DNA from: Bacillota bacterium
Lineage (GTDB): Bacteria; Bacillota; Bacilli; Paenibacillales; UBA4045
Assembly (NCBI GenBank): GCA_023441055.1
Contig: JAEZQY010000019.1
Coordinates: 62,001 to 126,000 of the forward strand
Direction: 5' to 3'
Length of the DNA: 64,000 nt
In this document: piece by piece, positions 8,466-16,672 of the stretch
How the letters are laid out: each line of letters opens with the position of its first letter
Numbering within the stretch: position 1 is the stretch's first letter
Made by a program: the position numbers and the translations under genes
Notes under the pieces: model-generated
Database searches by the model: none
What the model was told of the DNA's origin: nothing
Seen by the model: the letters and a program-made list of their open reading frames with translations, nothing else

Positions 8466-9035
8466 ATGCACACGATGAAGGTAATTGTAGGTATGACTGG
8501 CGCGACAGGGGCGATCTTCGGCATTCGGCTGCTGGAGCTGCTGCGCATCGCGGAGGTGGAGACACATCTGGTGATGTCGACTTGGGCCGCTGCGACGATT
8601 AAGACAGAGACCGACTATTCGCCGCGTGATGTGGAGCGGATGGCCGATTATACATACTCATCCAAGGATCTGGGAGCGAGAATCTCGAGCGGATCATTCC
8701 GCATGGACGGTATGATCATAGCGCCTTGCAGCATGAAGACGCTGGCATCCATCCGTGTCGGATTAGCGGACAACCTGATCACGCGCGCTGCGGATGTCAT
8801 CCTGAAGGAGCGCAAGCAGCTGTTGCTGCTGACCCGTGAAGCCCCGCTGAATGACATTCATCTGGACAATATGCTGACGCTGTCTCGCATGGGCGCGACG
8901 ATCTTCCCGCCGATGCCGGCGTTCTATAATCATCCCGCTACGATCGGGGATATCATCGATCATATCGTCTACCGCGTGATCGACCAATTCGGCATTCATA
9001 TGCCGGAAGCCAAGCGCTGGGACGGCCTGCAGTAG
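8466..9035 (+). CDS. ubiX: UbiX-family flavin prenyltransferase
   Basis: About 189 residues. The flavin-binding signature VGMTGATGAIFGIRLLE is at the N terminus, and the conserved SSGSFRMDGMIIAPCSMKTLA and later TREAPLNDIHLDNMLTLSRMGA blocks follow. UbiX joins dimethylallyl phosphate to FMN, making the prenylated flavin that UbiD-type decarboxylases need. ATG 8466 follows AGAGGAG closely; ATG 8475 is the alternative. It leads a tight four-gene cluster with an FMN-barrel protein, a hydrolase and a Nif3-like protein. No UbiD partner is in the window. Confidence 0.92.
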   Translation: MHTMKVIVGMTGATGAIFGIRLLELLRIAEVETHLVMSTWAAATIKTETDYSPRDVERMADYTYSSKDLGARISSGSFRMDGMIIAPCSMKTLASIRVGLADNLITRAADVILKERKQLLLLTREAPLNDIHLDNMLTLSRMGATIFPPMPAFYNHPATIGDIIDHIVYRVIDQFGIHMPEAKRWDGLQ

Positions 9036-9054
9036 GGAGAGGAGAAGACGAGCC

Positions 9055-9525
9055 ATGATCCATACGCAAAATAACCAACTAGCATCAGATATCTATAACT
9101 TCCTGAACGGGGAACAGCTGCCGAATAAGCAGCATGAGGCGATGCTGCTGCTCACTGTCAGCGAGGAGGGCTGGCCGCATACCGCCATGCTTAGTGTGGG
9201 CGAGGTGCTCGCGATCAGTCCGACTGAGCTGCGGATCGCATTATGGCCGGACACACAGACCTCGGGCAATCTGCTGCGCACCGGACAAGCGACGCTCGTC
9301 ATCGTCCATCGCGGCAAGGCTGTCTATATTCGTCTGACCTGCGACAGCCTTGGTGAGCTTGCGCACGCGCATCATCCCAGAACACGATTCCTTGCTCGAG
9401 TAGTGTCATATCGCGAGGATGTGGCCGCGTACGCGGACATCACCTCGGGCATCACCTTCGAGCTCAAGGACCCGGCTGCCGGAATCGCTCGCTGGGAGCA
9501 GACGCTAGGGGAGCTGCGGATGTGA
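9055..9525 (+). CDS. Pyridoxamine 5'-phosphate oxidase-like FMN-binding split-barrel protein
   Basis: Protein of 156 residues with the split-barrel pattern: AMLLLTVSEEGWPHTAMLSVGEVLAI at residues 30-55, ELRIALWPDTQTSGNLLRTG, then ATLVIVHRGKAVYIRLTC. Members bind FMN, F420 or haem; the residue pattern does not fix which. It begins 19 bases after ubiX behind GGGAGAGGAG and its stop overlaps the GTG of the next gene. Its position beside ubiX suggests flavin-linked chemistry, but no substrate can be named. Confidence 0.75.
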   Translation: MIHTQNNQLASDIYNFLNGEQLPNKQHEAMLLLTVSEEGWPHTAMLSVGEVLAISPTELRIALWPDTQTSGNLLRTGQATLVIVHRGKAVYIRLTCDSLGELAHAHHPRTRFLARVVSYREDVAAYADITSGITFELKDPAAGIARWEQTLGELRM

Positions 9526-10220
9526 TCCCGCCTATCCGGTTGTTCTTGGCCGCCGGAGTGGCCACATCGCCGAACTTCATGGAGGAGTTCCGGTGTGAGT
9601 TGCAGAGTAGAATGGAGAGCCAGTCCATCGTAGTCGAATCCGAGCTGGCGCATCCCTATGGCTATTGGAGCAGGCCGCTGTCCGCGCAGCTGCGAGAGGC
9701 TGGCCGCGATCTGAGGCGCGGCGCCAGCGGATACCGCGAATCGATCGGCGGCGCGAGGCTGCTGGAGGCGATTGATGCGCATCCCAGCAGTCAATCTGGG
9801 CAGTCGTGGCAGACTGTCCTGATCGGTCACAGCGCAGGCGGCACAGCTGCTGTGCATGCTGCGATGCGGCTGCGTGAACGCTCGGCGAGCGCAGGGCCTT
9901 GCCTAGTCGTGATGATCGGCTCGCCGCGATTCCGCATTCCTGCGGAGCTGCGTGAGCATATCTATTATCTCTACGCGGCGGGAGCAGCTGATCCGATCCC
10001 GCGTATTGGCGCTTTCAGCGGGTGGGGCATCCGCAGGCAGGCGCCACGCGCGGTGACGAGATTGCCGATAGTGGGCGGGCATGCGGATTATTTTCGCGGG
10101 GGGGAAGGGTTTCGGAATGCGTCTGGTCATAGTAATCTGACAATCACGTTAGATCGGGTGTGGACATGGCTGATGGAACGCCTTATTGTGGATAATGGAG
10201 GCGATGAATCGTGCGAGTAA
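9522..10220 (+). CDS. Alpha/beta-hydrolase-fold protein (putative lipase/esterase-like)
   Basis: Protein of 232 residues, GTG start overlapping the previous stop by four bases (GTGA). The nucleophile elbow is GHSAGG at about residue 107, inside TVLIGHSAGGTAAVHAA. A later aspartate and histidine (ADPIPRIG and GGHADYF) could complete the triad, as in lipase-type or DUF676-type hydrolases. No signal peptide or membrane segment is seen. The substrate is unknown. It is translationally coupled on both sides. Confidence 0.7.
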   Translation: MIPPIRLFLAAGVATSPNFMEEFRCELQSRMESQSIVVESELAHPYGYWSRPLSAQLREAGRDLRRGASGYRESIGGARLLEAIDAHPSSQSGQSWQTVLIGHSAGGTAAVHAAMRLRERSASAGPCLVVMIGSPRFRIPAELREHIYYLYAAGAADPIPRIGAFSGWGIRRQAPRAVTRLPIVGGHADYFRGGEGFRNASGHSNLTITLDRVWTWLMERLIVDNGGDESCE

Positions 10221-11017
10221 CCGTTCAGCAAGTCATAGAGCTGTTGACGGCGCCTGTTGGTATGCTGGAGCAGACGGTGGATGGGTTGCTAGTCGGTGAT
10301 CCGGCGGCGCAGGTGAGCGGGATTGTGACGGCCTTCATGCCGTCCCGGCATGTACTGGAGCAGGCAGTCCAGCGGGGAGCGAATCTAGTGATTGTGCATG
10401 AGGGACTGTTCTATGCGCATCATGATCGCGATGAGCTCGTCGGTGATCCGATCGTCCAGGAGAAGCGAGTCTGGGTCGAAGCCTCGGGCCTCGCGATCTA
10501 TCGGATACACGATTATATCCATCGTTATCAGCCAGATGGCATCATGGCCGGATTGCTCAGGGAGCTGGAGTGGGAGGACTATGTTCAGGAATATCACTAT
10601 GCGCATGCGATCGTTGCTTGTCCAGCCTTGCGGCTGCGAGAGCTGGCGGAGCTGGTGAAGCGGAGGCTGGGCATTCCTTATGTACGCGTTGCGGGCGACC
10701 TGGAGATGCTGTGCGCCAAGGTGGGCGTTCTGGTCGGGAATCGAGGCGGCGGAGCAACGGCAATCCCGGTGCTGGCTAGAGCGGATATCGATGTCGTCCT
10801 CTATGGCGAGGGACCGGAGTGGGAGACGCCGGAGTATGTGAGGGACGCGACCCAGCAGGGCGGAGCGAAGGGGCTGATCGTCCTAGGACACGCAGAGAGC
10901 GAGGCACCTGGGATGGCGCTGCTCGCCGACCGGCTGCGTGAACACTATCCGGACCTTCCTGTACGGCATGTGAGAGAACAGTCTGCGCTGACTATTCTTA
11001 ACGATACTAATAGTTAA
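10211..11017 (+). CDS. Nif3-like dinuclear metal-centre protein
   Basis: Protein of 268 residues, GTG start inside the end of the preceding gene (10-base overlap). The N-terminal VTVQQVIELLTAPVG and the block GANLVIVHEGLFYAHHD match the Nif3/DUF34 family, where the histidines bind two metal ions; the C-terminal VLGHAESEAPGM supplies further ligands. The canonical THHP of many members reads VHEG here, a variation seen in a side branch. The family is suspected to act on cyclic or nucleotide-type substrates; the role is unproven. Confidence 0.75.
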   Translation: MRVTVQQVIELLTAPVGMLEQTVDGLLVGDPAAQVSGIVTAFMPSRHVLEQAVQRGANLVIVHEGLFYAHHDRDELVGDPIVQEKRVWVEASGLAIYRIHDYIHRYQPDGIMAGLLRELEWEDYVQEYHYAHAIVACPALRLRELAELVKRRLGIPYVRVAGDLEMLCAKVGVLVGNRGGGATAIPVLARADIDVVLYGEGPEWETPEYVRDATQQGGAKGLIVLGHAESEAPGMALLADRLREHYPDLPVRHVREQSALTILNDTNS

Positions 11018-11074
11018 TGGTGTTAGGCGTGAGAGCTGCACAGATTAAGAAAATTGCCAGAAATAAAGGAGTAT

Positions 11075-11104
11075 ATGCGATTAGCGAGAATTGTAAATAA
11101 ATAG
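11075..11104 (+). other. Possible 9-codon upstream frame before the 116-bp inverted repeat
   Basis: ATG 11075 preceded by AAAGGAG (spacing 3) opens MRLARIVNK, ending in TAG at 11102-11104. It lies just before the nested inverted repeats at 11109. It could be a leader peptide of the response-regulator transcript or chance. Confidence 0.25.
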
Positions 11105-11108
11105 ATTC

Positions 11109-11224
11109 AATCAATTTCATAACGGCCTATGCAGCTTAAATGAATACTATATATTGATCGGAATGATTCACTCTGTCAATATATGGTTACCCCTAAATGG
11201 TTTTGCGTAGTTATGAAATTGATT
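11109..11224. repeat. Nested inverted repeats in the 260-bp region before the BTAD response regulator
   Basis: The outer arms AATCAATTTCATAAC (11109-11123) and GTTATGAAATTGATT (11210-11224) are perfect 15-bp complements. Inside lie ATATATTGA (11149-11157) and TCAATATAT (11176-11184), a perfect 9-bp pair, and TATGCA can pair with TGCGTA next to the outer arm. As RNA this would fold into a long stem with an inner hairpin. No coding frame spans it. It could be a structured leader, a small RNA or a small non-autonomous element. Confidence 0.6.
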
Positions 11225-11276
11225 CCATTGTAAAAGGAAGGTTTCTGCTGACAAGCGAGGTGGGTCTATCACGATT

Positions 11277-12398
11277 ATGACACGAGTGATGCTAATTGAT
11301 GATGAAGAAAGCGCTGTCGACTATCTGGAGATTCTGCTCTCGGAGATGAGCGGAATTGAAATTGTCGGCAAGTATACGAATCCGCTGCTCGCGCTAGAGG
11401 AATTCCTGCAGGTTCGGCCAGATGTTGTGTTCGTAGATGTTCAGATGCCTGGTATTCAAGGCATGGAGCTGGCTGCTCGGATGCGAGCGCTAGTTGCTGA
11501 CGTGGGCATTCTATTCACGACGGCCTATTCCGAGTATGCGATTGACGCATTCGAGATGAATGCGACCGATTATCTGCTCAAGCCATTCACGAAGGATCGG
11601 CTTGCGAACGCGGTCGCGCGTATTCAGCAGCAGACCAGTCAGAACCAGGGATCACAAGATCCAGTGCGCAGCTCGATTCAGATGATGGGCGGGTTGTATC
11701 TGCATGCGCCCAGTATTAAGAACGGCGTCATACCGTGGCGGACGAATAAGGTCAAGGAGCTCTGCGCATTCATGCTGCATCATAGCTGCAAGACGCTTAA
11801 GAGTGACGAGATTATTGAGGCGGTGTGGCCGGACTCAGATCCCGTCAACGCGAGAGCGTATCTGTACACCTGTCTGTCCTTCCTGCGTAAGAACTTGAAG
11901 GAATACGATATGCCGATGGAGGTTGTCAAGTATGGCAACAGCGGGTATATGCTGACGATGGAGGATATAACGCTCGATGCGCACATAATAGGCGAACTAG
12001 TGGAACGGCGTGTTACGGATGATGAGCAGGATGAGCAGGCCATCACTAGGTTAATCGAGCTGTATCAGGGTGAGTATCTGCAAGGCTGCGATTATGAGTG
12101 GGCGTCTCCCAAGCGAGATCAATTATACTTCAAAGCGATCACCGCGCTGCAGTATCACTACGAGCACTTCACGAATAAGGGCAGGCAGGAGCTGGCCGAG
12201 CAATGCCTGCGAGCGATACTGGAGCTCTCCCCAGAATCAGAGCGCGAAGCTCGTGAATTGATGAAGCTCTACCTCGATCGGGGCAGAAGAAGCGAGGCAT
12301 TGAAGCTGTATCATAGATTGGCTGCAGAGGTATGTGATAACCTGGGAGCGGAGCTCGAAGAGGAGACCATCTCGCTCTATCAGCGGTGTATCACGTAG
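11277..12398 (+). CDS. Response regulator with REC and BTAD (SARP-like) domains
   Basis: Protein of 373 residues. Residues 1-120 are a receiver domain with DD at 9-10, phospho-acceptor Asp54 (FVDVQMPG), Thr in LFTTAYSE and Lys in LLKPF. The middle is a winged-helix DNA-binding region (ELCAFMLHHSCKTLKSDEIIEAVWPD), and the C-terminal third is a helical bacterial transcriptional activator domain (RLIELYQGEYLQGCDYEWA onward, ending EEETISLYQRC). It lies 32 bases before the hybrid kinase, its evident partner. The ribosome site (GAGGTGGG) is somewhat far from the ATG. Targets are unknown. Confidence 0.9.
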   Translation: MTRVMLIDDEESAVDYLEILLSEMSGIEIVGKYTNPLLALEEFLQVRPDVVFVDVQMPGIQGMELAARMRALVADVGILFTTAYSEYAIDAFEMNATDYLLKPFTKDRLANAVARIQQQTSQNQGSQDPVRSSIQMMGGLYLHAPSIKNGVIPWRTNKVKELCAFMLHHSCKTLKSDEIIEAVWPDSDPVNARAYLYTCLSFLRKNLKEYDMPMEVVKYGNSGYMLTMEDITLDAHIIGELVERRVTDDEQDEQAITRLIELYQGEYLQGCDYEWASPKRDQLYFKAITALQYHYEHFTNKGRQELAEQCLRAILELSPESEREARELMKLYLDRGRRSEALKLYHRLAAEVCDNLGAELEEETISLYQRCIT

Positions 12399-12430
12399 GA
12401 TGGATACTTTGAGATGGGAGACCGCTCCGC

Positions 12431-15400
12431 ATGAATAAGAAGTGGATGGCTGCACTAATAACGATAACTGTGATGTTCGCAGCATTGTTCATTATCCACA
12501 CGCTCTCAGACAGCTACAAGCTGGAGCCGTTAGTAGAGAACGGTGTTATTGATCTTAGGGAATGGGACTTCAAGGAGCAGGGACTCCTCCCGTTGAATGG
12601 CGCGTGGGAGCTGTATCGCGGACAGCTGCTGGGCGGTGACGGGGCGCGCTTGTCAGCTGAGGCGTTATTAGAGAATGAGCTTGTGAAGGTCCCCGATGAA
12701 TGGCCTGCAGTGGGGGGCAATGTTCGGGGTGAAGCCACGTATCGACTGCGGCTGATCACCGACGAAGAGAATCAGGTGTTCGGGGTGAAGACCTCGACGA
12801 TACGGGTCTCGAATCGACTGATTGTGAATGGACAGGTTGTAGCGGGCAGCGGTGTACCGGGCCCAGCCTCCTCCTACGAACCTAAGGTGGAGCCTTATGC
12901 GGCGTACTTCACACTTGCGCCAGGCTACAATGAACTGCTGATTCAGGTAGCCAACAAGGATTATCCAGCCGGCGGCGGAATTGTGAATACCATCTATATG
13001 GGACATAGCGCCGATATAGCCAAGCTCAATGCGCGCGTGAACGCGCATGACTGGATCATGCTCAGCTCCTTCCTGCTGATCGGACTGTTCTTCTCCATTC
13101 ACTTTATGCAGCGGCTGCAGGATCGGGCCATGCTCTCACTGGGCATGGTCTGGGTATGGCTAGCTGTCTATTCTTCGCTTACAGGCGAGCGATTGATCTT
13201 CACTTTGTACCCCGATATGCCCTTTTGGCTGTACATCCGACTGCAATTCGGTTCGGCACTCGCGGTCGGCATCTCCCTGTCCTACTTCGTTCTGCAGACG
13301 CTGCAGACTTATGTCTCCAAACGAATTATCTATACATTGGTAGCATTGCAGACGATGTTGATTATGCTGACCTTCACAGGCGATCTGTGGGAGTATCGAT
13401 TTTTGCTGAGTGTCTACTTCGTCGTACTGGCCAGTTCTCTGCTGTATATGACCTATATGTTCCTCTATGCGGCCATGAGACGTGTGGAGGGCAGTATCTA
13501 TCTGGCCATTACGGGCATTATCGCAATAATCTATGGGATTATTCAGGGCTATGCGAATTATTTCGGATTCCCGTATTATCAGCTTCCGCCTTTCGTTCCG
13601 TTCCTGGTGTTGTTCATGCTGTCTCTATTAATGTCGCATCGCACCGTGAACTCCTATCGACAGATCGAGGCCTTGTCTGTGCAGCTGCTGCAGGCAGACA
13701 AGCTGAAGGACGACTTTATTACTAGGACATCTCATGAATTCAAGACACCCCTGCATGGCATCCAGAGTATAGCGTCATCCTTAATTGAAGACTCTGAACA
13801 TGTACTGGCGCCGTCCCAACGCGAGAAGCTTGCGCTTATGATGAGCACGACGAGACGTCTGTCACAGCTTGTCTATGATATTCTGGATATGTCGAAGCTG
13901 AAGCAAGGCGAGCTTACAATAGCGCCTGTATCGATCGATGTACGATCTACAGTCGATGTGCTGCTGCATATGTTCGAATATATGCGGAGAGACCGGGATA
14001 TTGTGTTCATCAATCATGTGCCGGAGCAGATGAGCTATGTCTACGTCGACGAGAATCGATTCCGGCAAATAATGAGCAATCTGCTGGATAACGCGCTGAA
14101 GTTTACCGACCAAGGCTCCATTGAGGTGTATGCCAGAGAGGTTGGACAGATGATTGAGATCGCGGTGAAGGATACGGGCTGCGGCATTAGTGAGCTCGAT
14201 CAGTCCCGCATCTTCGATCCGATGATCTCGAGGGACGCGGAGCATGGAGAAGGCTTCGGGCTCGGATTGGCGATCGTCCGGCAATTGGTGGACCTGCATC
14301 ATGGCAGCGTGACTGTAGTCTCGAAGTTGGGAGAAGGCGCTACATTCCTCGTTCAACTCCCATCCGCGCGCGGACGTGATGAATCAGCAACACAGAGTCC
14401 GACTGAAGAGCAGGTAGTGACCGAGCGTGAATATAAGCTGAATACGCCCTATTATAGTGAGCAGCCGGGCAAGTATACGATTCTGATCGCAGATGACCAT
14501 GATTTCAATCTGAAGATCCTGATCGACGCGCTGGAGTCAATGAATTGTACGGTTATCGCGGTGAAGAATGGGAGCGAAGCGGTCGCACGGATACGGTCGA
14601 ATGTGAAGATTGATATTGCGATCTTGGATCTGATGATGCCTGAGCTGTCAGGGATTGAAGTGTGCCGAATCATCCGCAAGTCGTACACGCCGCTGGAGCT
14701 GCCGGTCGTTATGGTGACAGCGGCCTTCGAGGCTAAGGATAAACTTGCGGCTTTCGACGCGGGTGCGAATGATTATCTGCCCAAGCCATTCGAGCAGTCT
14801 GAGCTGAAGGCGCGTATTCTAGGCCTGCTGGCGATGAAGGAGTCGCTGGGTAAGGCGGTCTATATGGAGATGGCCTTCCTGCAATCGCAGATCAAGCCGC
14901 ACTTCCTGTTCAATGTGCTTCACTCCATAATCGCGCTAAGCTATAAGGACATCGAGAAGTCCCGCATGCTAACGAACCGGTTGGCGGATTATCTGCGTGG
15001 CAGCTTCCAGTTCAATAATACGCAGCGGCAAGTGCCGTTCGAGACAGAGCTGAATCTGATTCAGGCTTATCTGGATATAGAGCAGGTGCGATTCATGAAT
15101 AAGCTGCAGGTGGACTTCGAAATCGATGAAGAGATCCGCGAGCTCAGCATTCCGCCGCTCCTCCTGCAACCGCTCGTAGAGAATGCGATCCGACATGGCG
15201 TAGGCGCCAGGATTGAGGGCGGACGCGTGCATATGACTGCGCGAGCTGAGCGCGACTGCTATCGATTCACAATTGAGGATGACGGGGTGGGGATCCCGCC
15301 GCATAAGCTGGAGCACATTCTGGACAGCGAGCTGAACGGAACCTCCGGAGTAGGCCTGCAGAATATTAATCGCAGACTGAAGTTCGAGTATGGTGTACAG

Positions 15401-15466
15401 CTGCGGATCTCAAGTGTTGTCGACCACGGGACCAAGGTTATGATTGAGATTCCGCGAAGCGCCTAG
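12431..15466 (+). CDS. Hybrid sensor kinase: Gal-binding-like sensor, 7TM, HisKA kinase, REC, LytS-type kinase
   Basis: Membrane protein of 1011 residues. After an N-terminal signal anchor comes an extracellular beta-sandwich domain (about 30-200), then seven membrane segments of 7TMR-DISM type (about 215-410). A HisKA domain has His435 (TSHEFKTPLHG) with N, G1 and G2 boxes (NLLDNALKF, DTGCGIS, GFGLGLAI). A receiver domain follows with Asp733 (ILDLMMPEL). The end is a second, LytS/YesM-type kinase with His824 (IKPHFLFNVLHS) and its own ATP-binding part (PLVENAIRHG, DDGVGIP). Two kinase modules of different families in one chain allow a relay to the BTAD regulator just upstream. The ligand is unknown. 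The 3' end overlaps ogt by 29 bases. Confidence 0.93.
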   Translation: MNKKWMAALITITVMFAALFIIHTLSDSYKLEPLVENGVIDLREWDFKEQGLLPLNGAWELYRGQLLGGDGARLSAEALLENELVKVPDEWPAVGGNVRGEATYRLRLITDEENQVFGVKTSTIRVSNRLIVNGQVVAGSGVPGPASSYEPKVEPYAAYFTLAPGYNELLIQVANKDYPAGGGIVNTIYMGHSADIAKLNARVNAHDWIMLSSFLLIGLFFSIHFMQRLQDRAMLSLGMVWVWLAVYSSLTGERLIFTLYPDMPFWLYIRLQFGSALAVGISLSYFVLQTLQTYVSKRIIYTLVALQTMLIMLTFTGDLWEYRFLLSVYFVVLASSLLYMTYMFLYAAMRRVEGSIYLAITGIIAIIYGIIQGYANYFGFPYYQLPPFVPFLVLFMLSLLMSHRTVNSYRQIEALSVQLLQADKLKDDFITRTSHEFKTPLHGIQSIASSLIEDSEHVLAPSQREKLALMMSTTRRLSQLVYDILDMSKLKQGELTIAPVSIDVRSTVDVLLHMFEYMRRDRDIVFINHVPEQMSYVYVDENRFRQIMSNLLDNALKFTDQGSIEVYAREVGQMIEIAVKDTGCGISELDQSRIFDPMISRDAEHGEGFGLGLAIVRQLVDLHHGSVTVVSKLGEGATFLVQLPSARGRDESATQSPTEEQVVTEREYKLNTPYYSEQPGKYTILIADDHDFNLKILIDALESMNCTVIAVKNGSEAVARIRSNVKIDIAILDLMMPELSGIEVCRIIRKSYTPLELPVVMVTAAFEAKDKLAAFDAGANDYLPKPFEQSELKARILGLLAMKESLGKAVYMEMAFLQSQIKPHFLFNVLHSIIALSYKDIEKSRMLTNRLADYLRGSFQFNNTQRQVPFETELNLIQAYLDIEQVRFMNKLQVDFEIDEEIRELSIPPLLLQPLVENAIRHGVGARIEGGRVHMTARAERDCYRFTIEDDGVGIPPHKLEHILDSELNGTSGVGLQNINRRLKFEYGVQLRISSVVDHGTKVMIEIPRSA

Positions 15467-15977
15467 TCTGTTCCAATCGTAATAGCTCAGTCTTCATAGC
15501 CAATCCACCCCGATAGCCGGTTAACGCGCCGTTCTTCCCGATCACACGATGGCAGGGGATGGCGATGAGTACGGGATTAGCGCCGATGGCTGCGCCGACT
15601 GCTCGAGCAGCGCTTGGCTTCCCTAGCTGTATGGCAATATCGGCATAGGTGGCGGTCTCCCCGTAGGGGATGCGGCTAAGCGCTTGCCATACGGCAGACT
15701 GGAATGGGGTTCCGCGCAGCTCGGTTGCCATTCGGAATGTTATACGTTGGCCCGTTATATATTCAACAAGCTCCTGTCGATACGGTTGGAGCTTGTGCGC
15801 ATCATGGACGAGCACGCTGTTCTTGAATTTGGCGGCGGTCCAACGCTCGAGCTCTTCGAAGGACTGATGGGGCGACCCCACATAACAGAGTCCGAGCTCC
15901 GTCGCGGCGAGATGCAATCGCCAATCCCCATGATCAATGAGCGCCCAGTAGAGGGTCTTTGCAGCTTTATTTGGCAT
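15438..15977 (-). CDS. ogt: Methylated-DNA--protein-cysteine S-methyltransferase
   Basis: DNA repair protein of 179 residues that moves the methyl group of O6-methylguanine to its own cysteine, Cys142 in IPCHRVIG. The DNA-binding helix region (GTPFQSAVWQALSRIPYGETATYADIA split over residues 89-115) and the C-terminal GALTGYRGGLAMKTELL are also typical. The start at 15977 follows GGGAGG by 10 bases; the longer frame to 15995 would begin inside that site. It is convergent with the hybrid kinase gene. Confidence 0.95.
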   Translation of the reverse strand: MPNKAAKTLYWALIDHGDWRLHLAATELGLCYVGSPHQSFEELERWTAAKFKNSVLVHDAHKLQPYRQELVEYITGQRITFRMATELRGTPFQSAVWQALSRIPYGETATYADIAIQLGKPSAARAVGAAIGANPVLIAIPCHRVIGKNGALTGYRGGLAMKTELLRLEQTRRFAESQS

Positions 15978-16042
15978 GAATGAATCGCCTCCCAATCGGT
16001 CTGCTTCTAGTATAACTGCAATTGCTGTTAACGCGCTAGAGA

Positions 16043-16071
16043 TTGACAGCTGAGAAGAGGTTGAGTAGAAT
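16043..16071 (+). promoter_or_regulatory. Sigma-A-type promoter of the DUF6530-like gene
   Basis: TTGACA (16043-16048) and TAGAAT (16066-16071) are separated by 17 bases, close to consensus. Transcription would start near 16078, just before a run of four 8-bp tandem units in the 5' untranslated region. Confidence 0.7.
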
Positions 16072-16085
16072 AGATTACTGTCAGT

Positions 16086-16117
16086 AGTAAATCAGTAAAT
16101 TAGTAATTCAGTAAACT
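16086..16117 (+). repeat. Four tandem 8-bp units in the 5' untranslated region
   Basis: AGTAAATC, AGTAAATT, AGTAATTC and AGTAAACT follow one another without gap at 16086-16117, between the promoter and the ribosome site GGAGGA (16127-16132). Such a short tandem run can vary in copy number, or can serve as a protein-binding site. Confidence 0.65.
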
Positions 16118-16141
16118 ATAAATCATGGAGGATGAATAACA

Positions 16142-16624
16142 ATGATGAAGATTCCTACAACGTTAAAGCATAAGCCGGTCATAGTCTCGGAGAATTATGA
16201 GCAGGTGGATGGCCGGTACGCGCAGCAGTCAGACGCGAAGGGGCTGTCGCTCGGCCTGGCGCAGTGGAATGATCGCGGCAAGGTGGAGATCTCGGCGAAG
16301 GTATGGCGCTATACCGGGGAGAAGTGGTCCCGTCAATCAGAGGAGCTGCCGCTGCATCGCGTATTGGATCTGGCTATTCTCGTAGGCAGGAGCTTGCAGC
16401 ACTTCCGCGACGCGTATCGTTATGAGGATTTGTACGATCCGGCATCGCCTGTGATCGATCGAGTAGGCTTGCAGGGCGACGCCATGACAGTGGCGGTATG
16501 CACGGATAATGAGCGAATTCGCGAGGATATCAAGCTGTTCAATCAAGCGCTTAGCGAGGACGGCGAGTTAATTGGCGAGCGTCTGCGGACCTTGTCACGC
16601 ATTCTTGAGGAATTGGGCTATTGA
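16142..16624 (+). CDS. Conserved protein of unknown function, DUF6530-like
   Basis: Soluble protein of 160 residues beginning MMKIPTTLKHKPVIVSENY; I recognise the opening block as that of the DUF6530 family, with moderate certainty. A middle block ISAKVWRYTGEKWSRQSEELPLH and a C-terminal helix-rich part follow. No catalytic motif, signal peptide or membrane segment is visible. GGAGGA lies 9 bases before the ATG. It has its own strong promoter and lies just ahead of the aldo-keto reductase gene, with a 48-base gap, so the two may be cotranscribed to the terminator at 17682. Confidence 0.7.
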   Translation: MMKIPTTLKHKPVIVSENYEQVDGRYAQQSDAKGLSLGLAQWNDRGKVEISAKVWRYTGEKWSRQSEELPLHRVLDLAILVGRSLQHFRDAYRYEDLYDPASPVIDRVGLQGDAMTVAVCTDNERIREDIKLFNQALSEDGELIGERLRTLSRILEELGY

Positions 16625-16672
16625 TGGTTATAATTGGTGTGCAGTCCTATTAGTCTTGAGAGGATGAATGAG

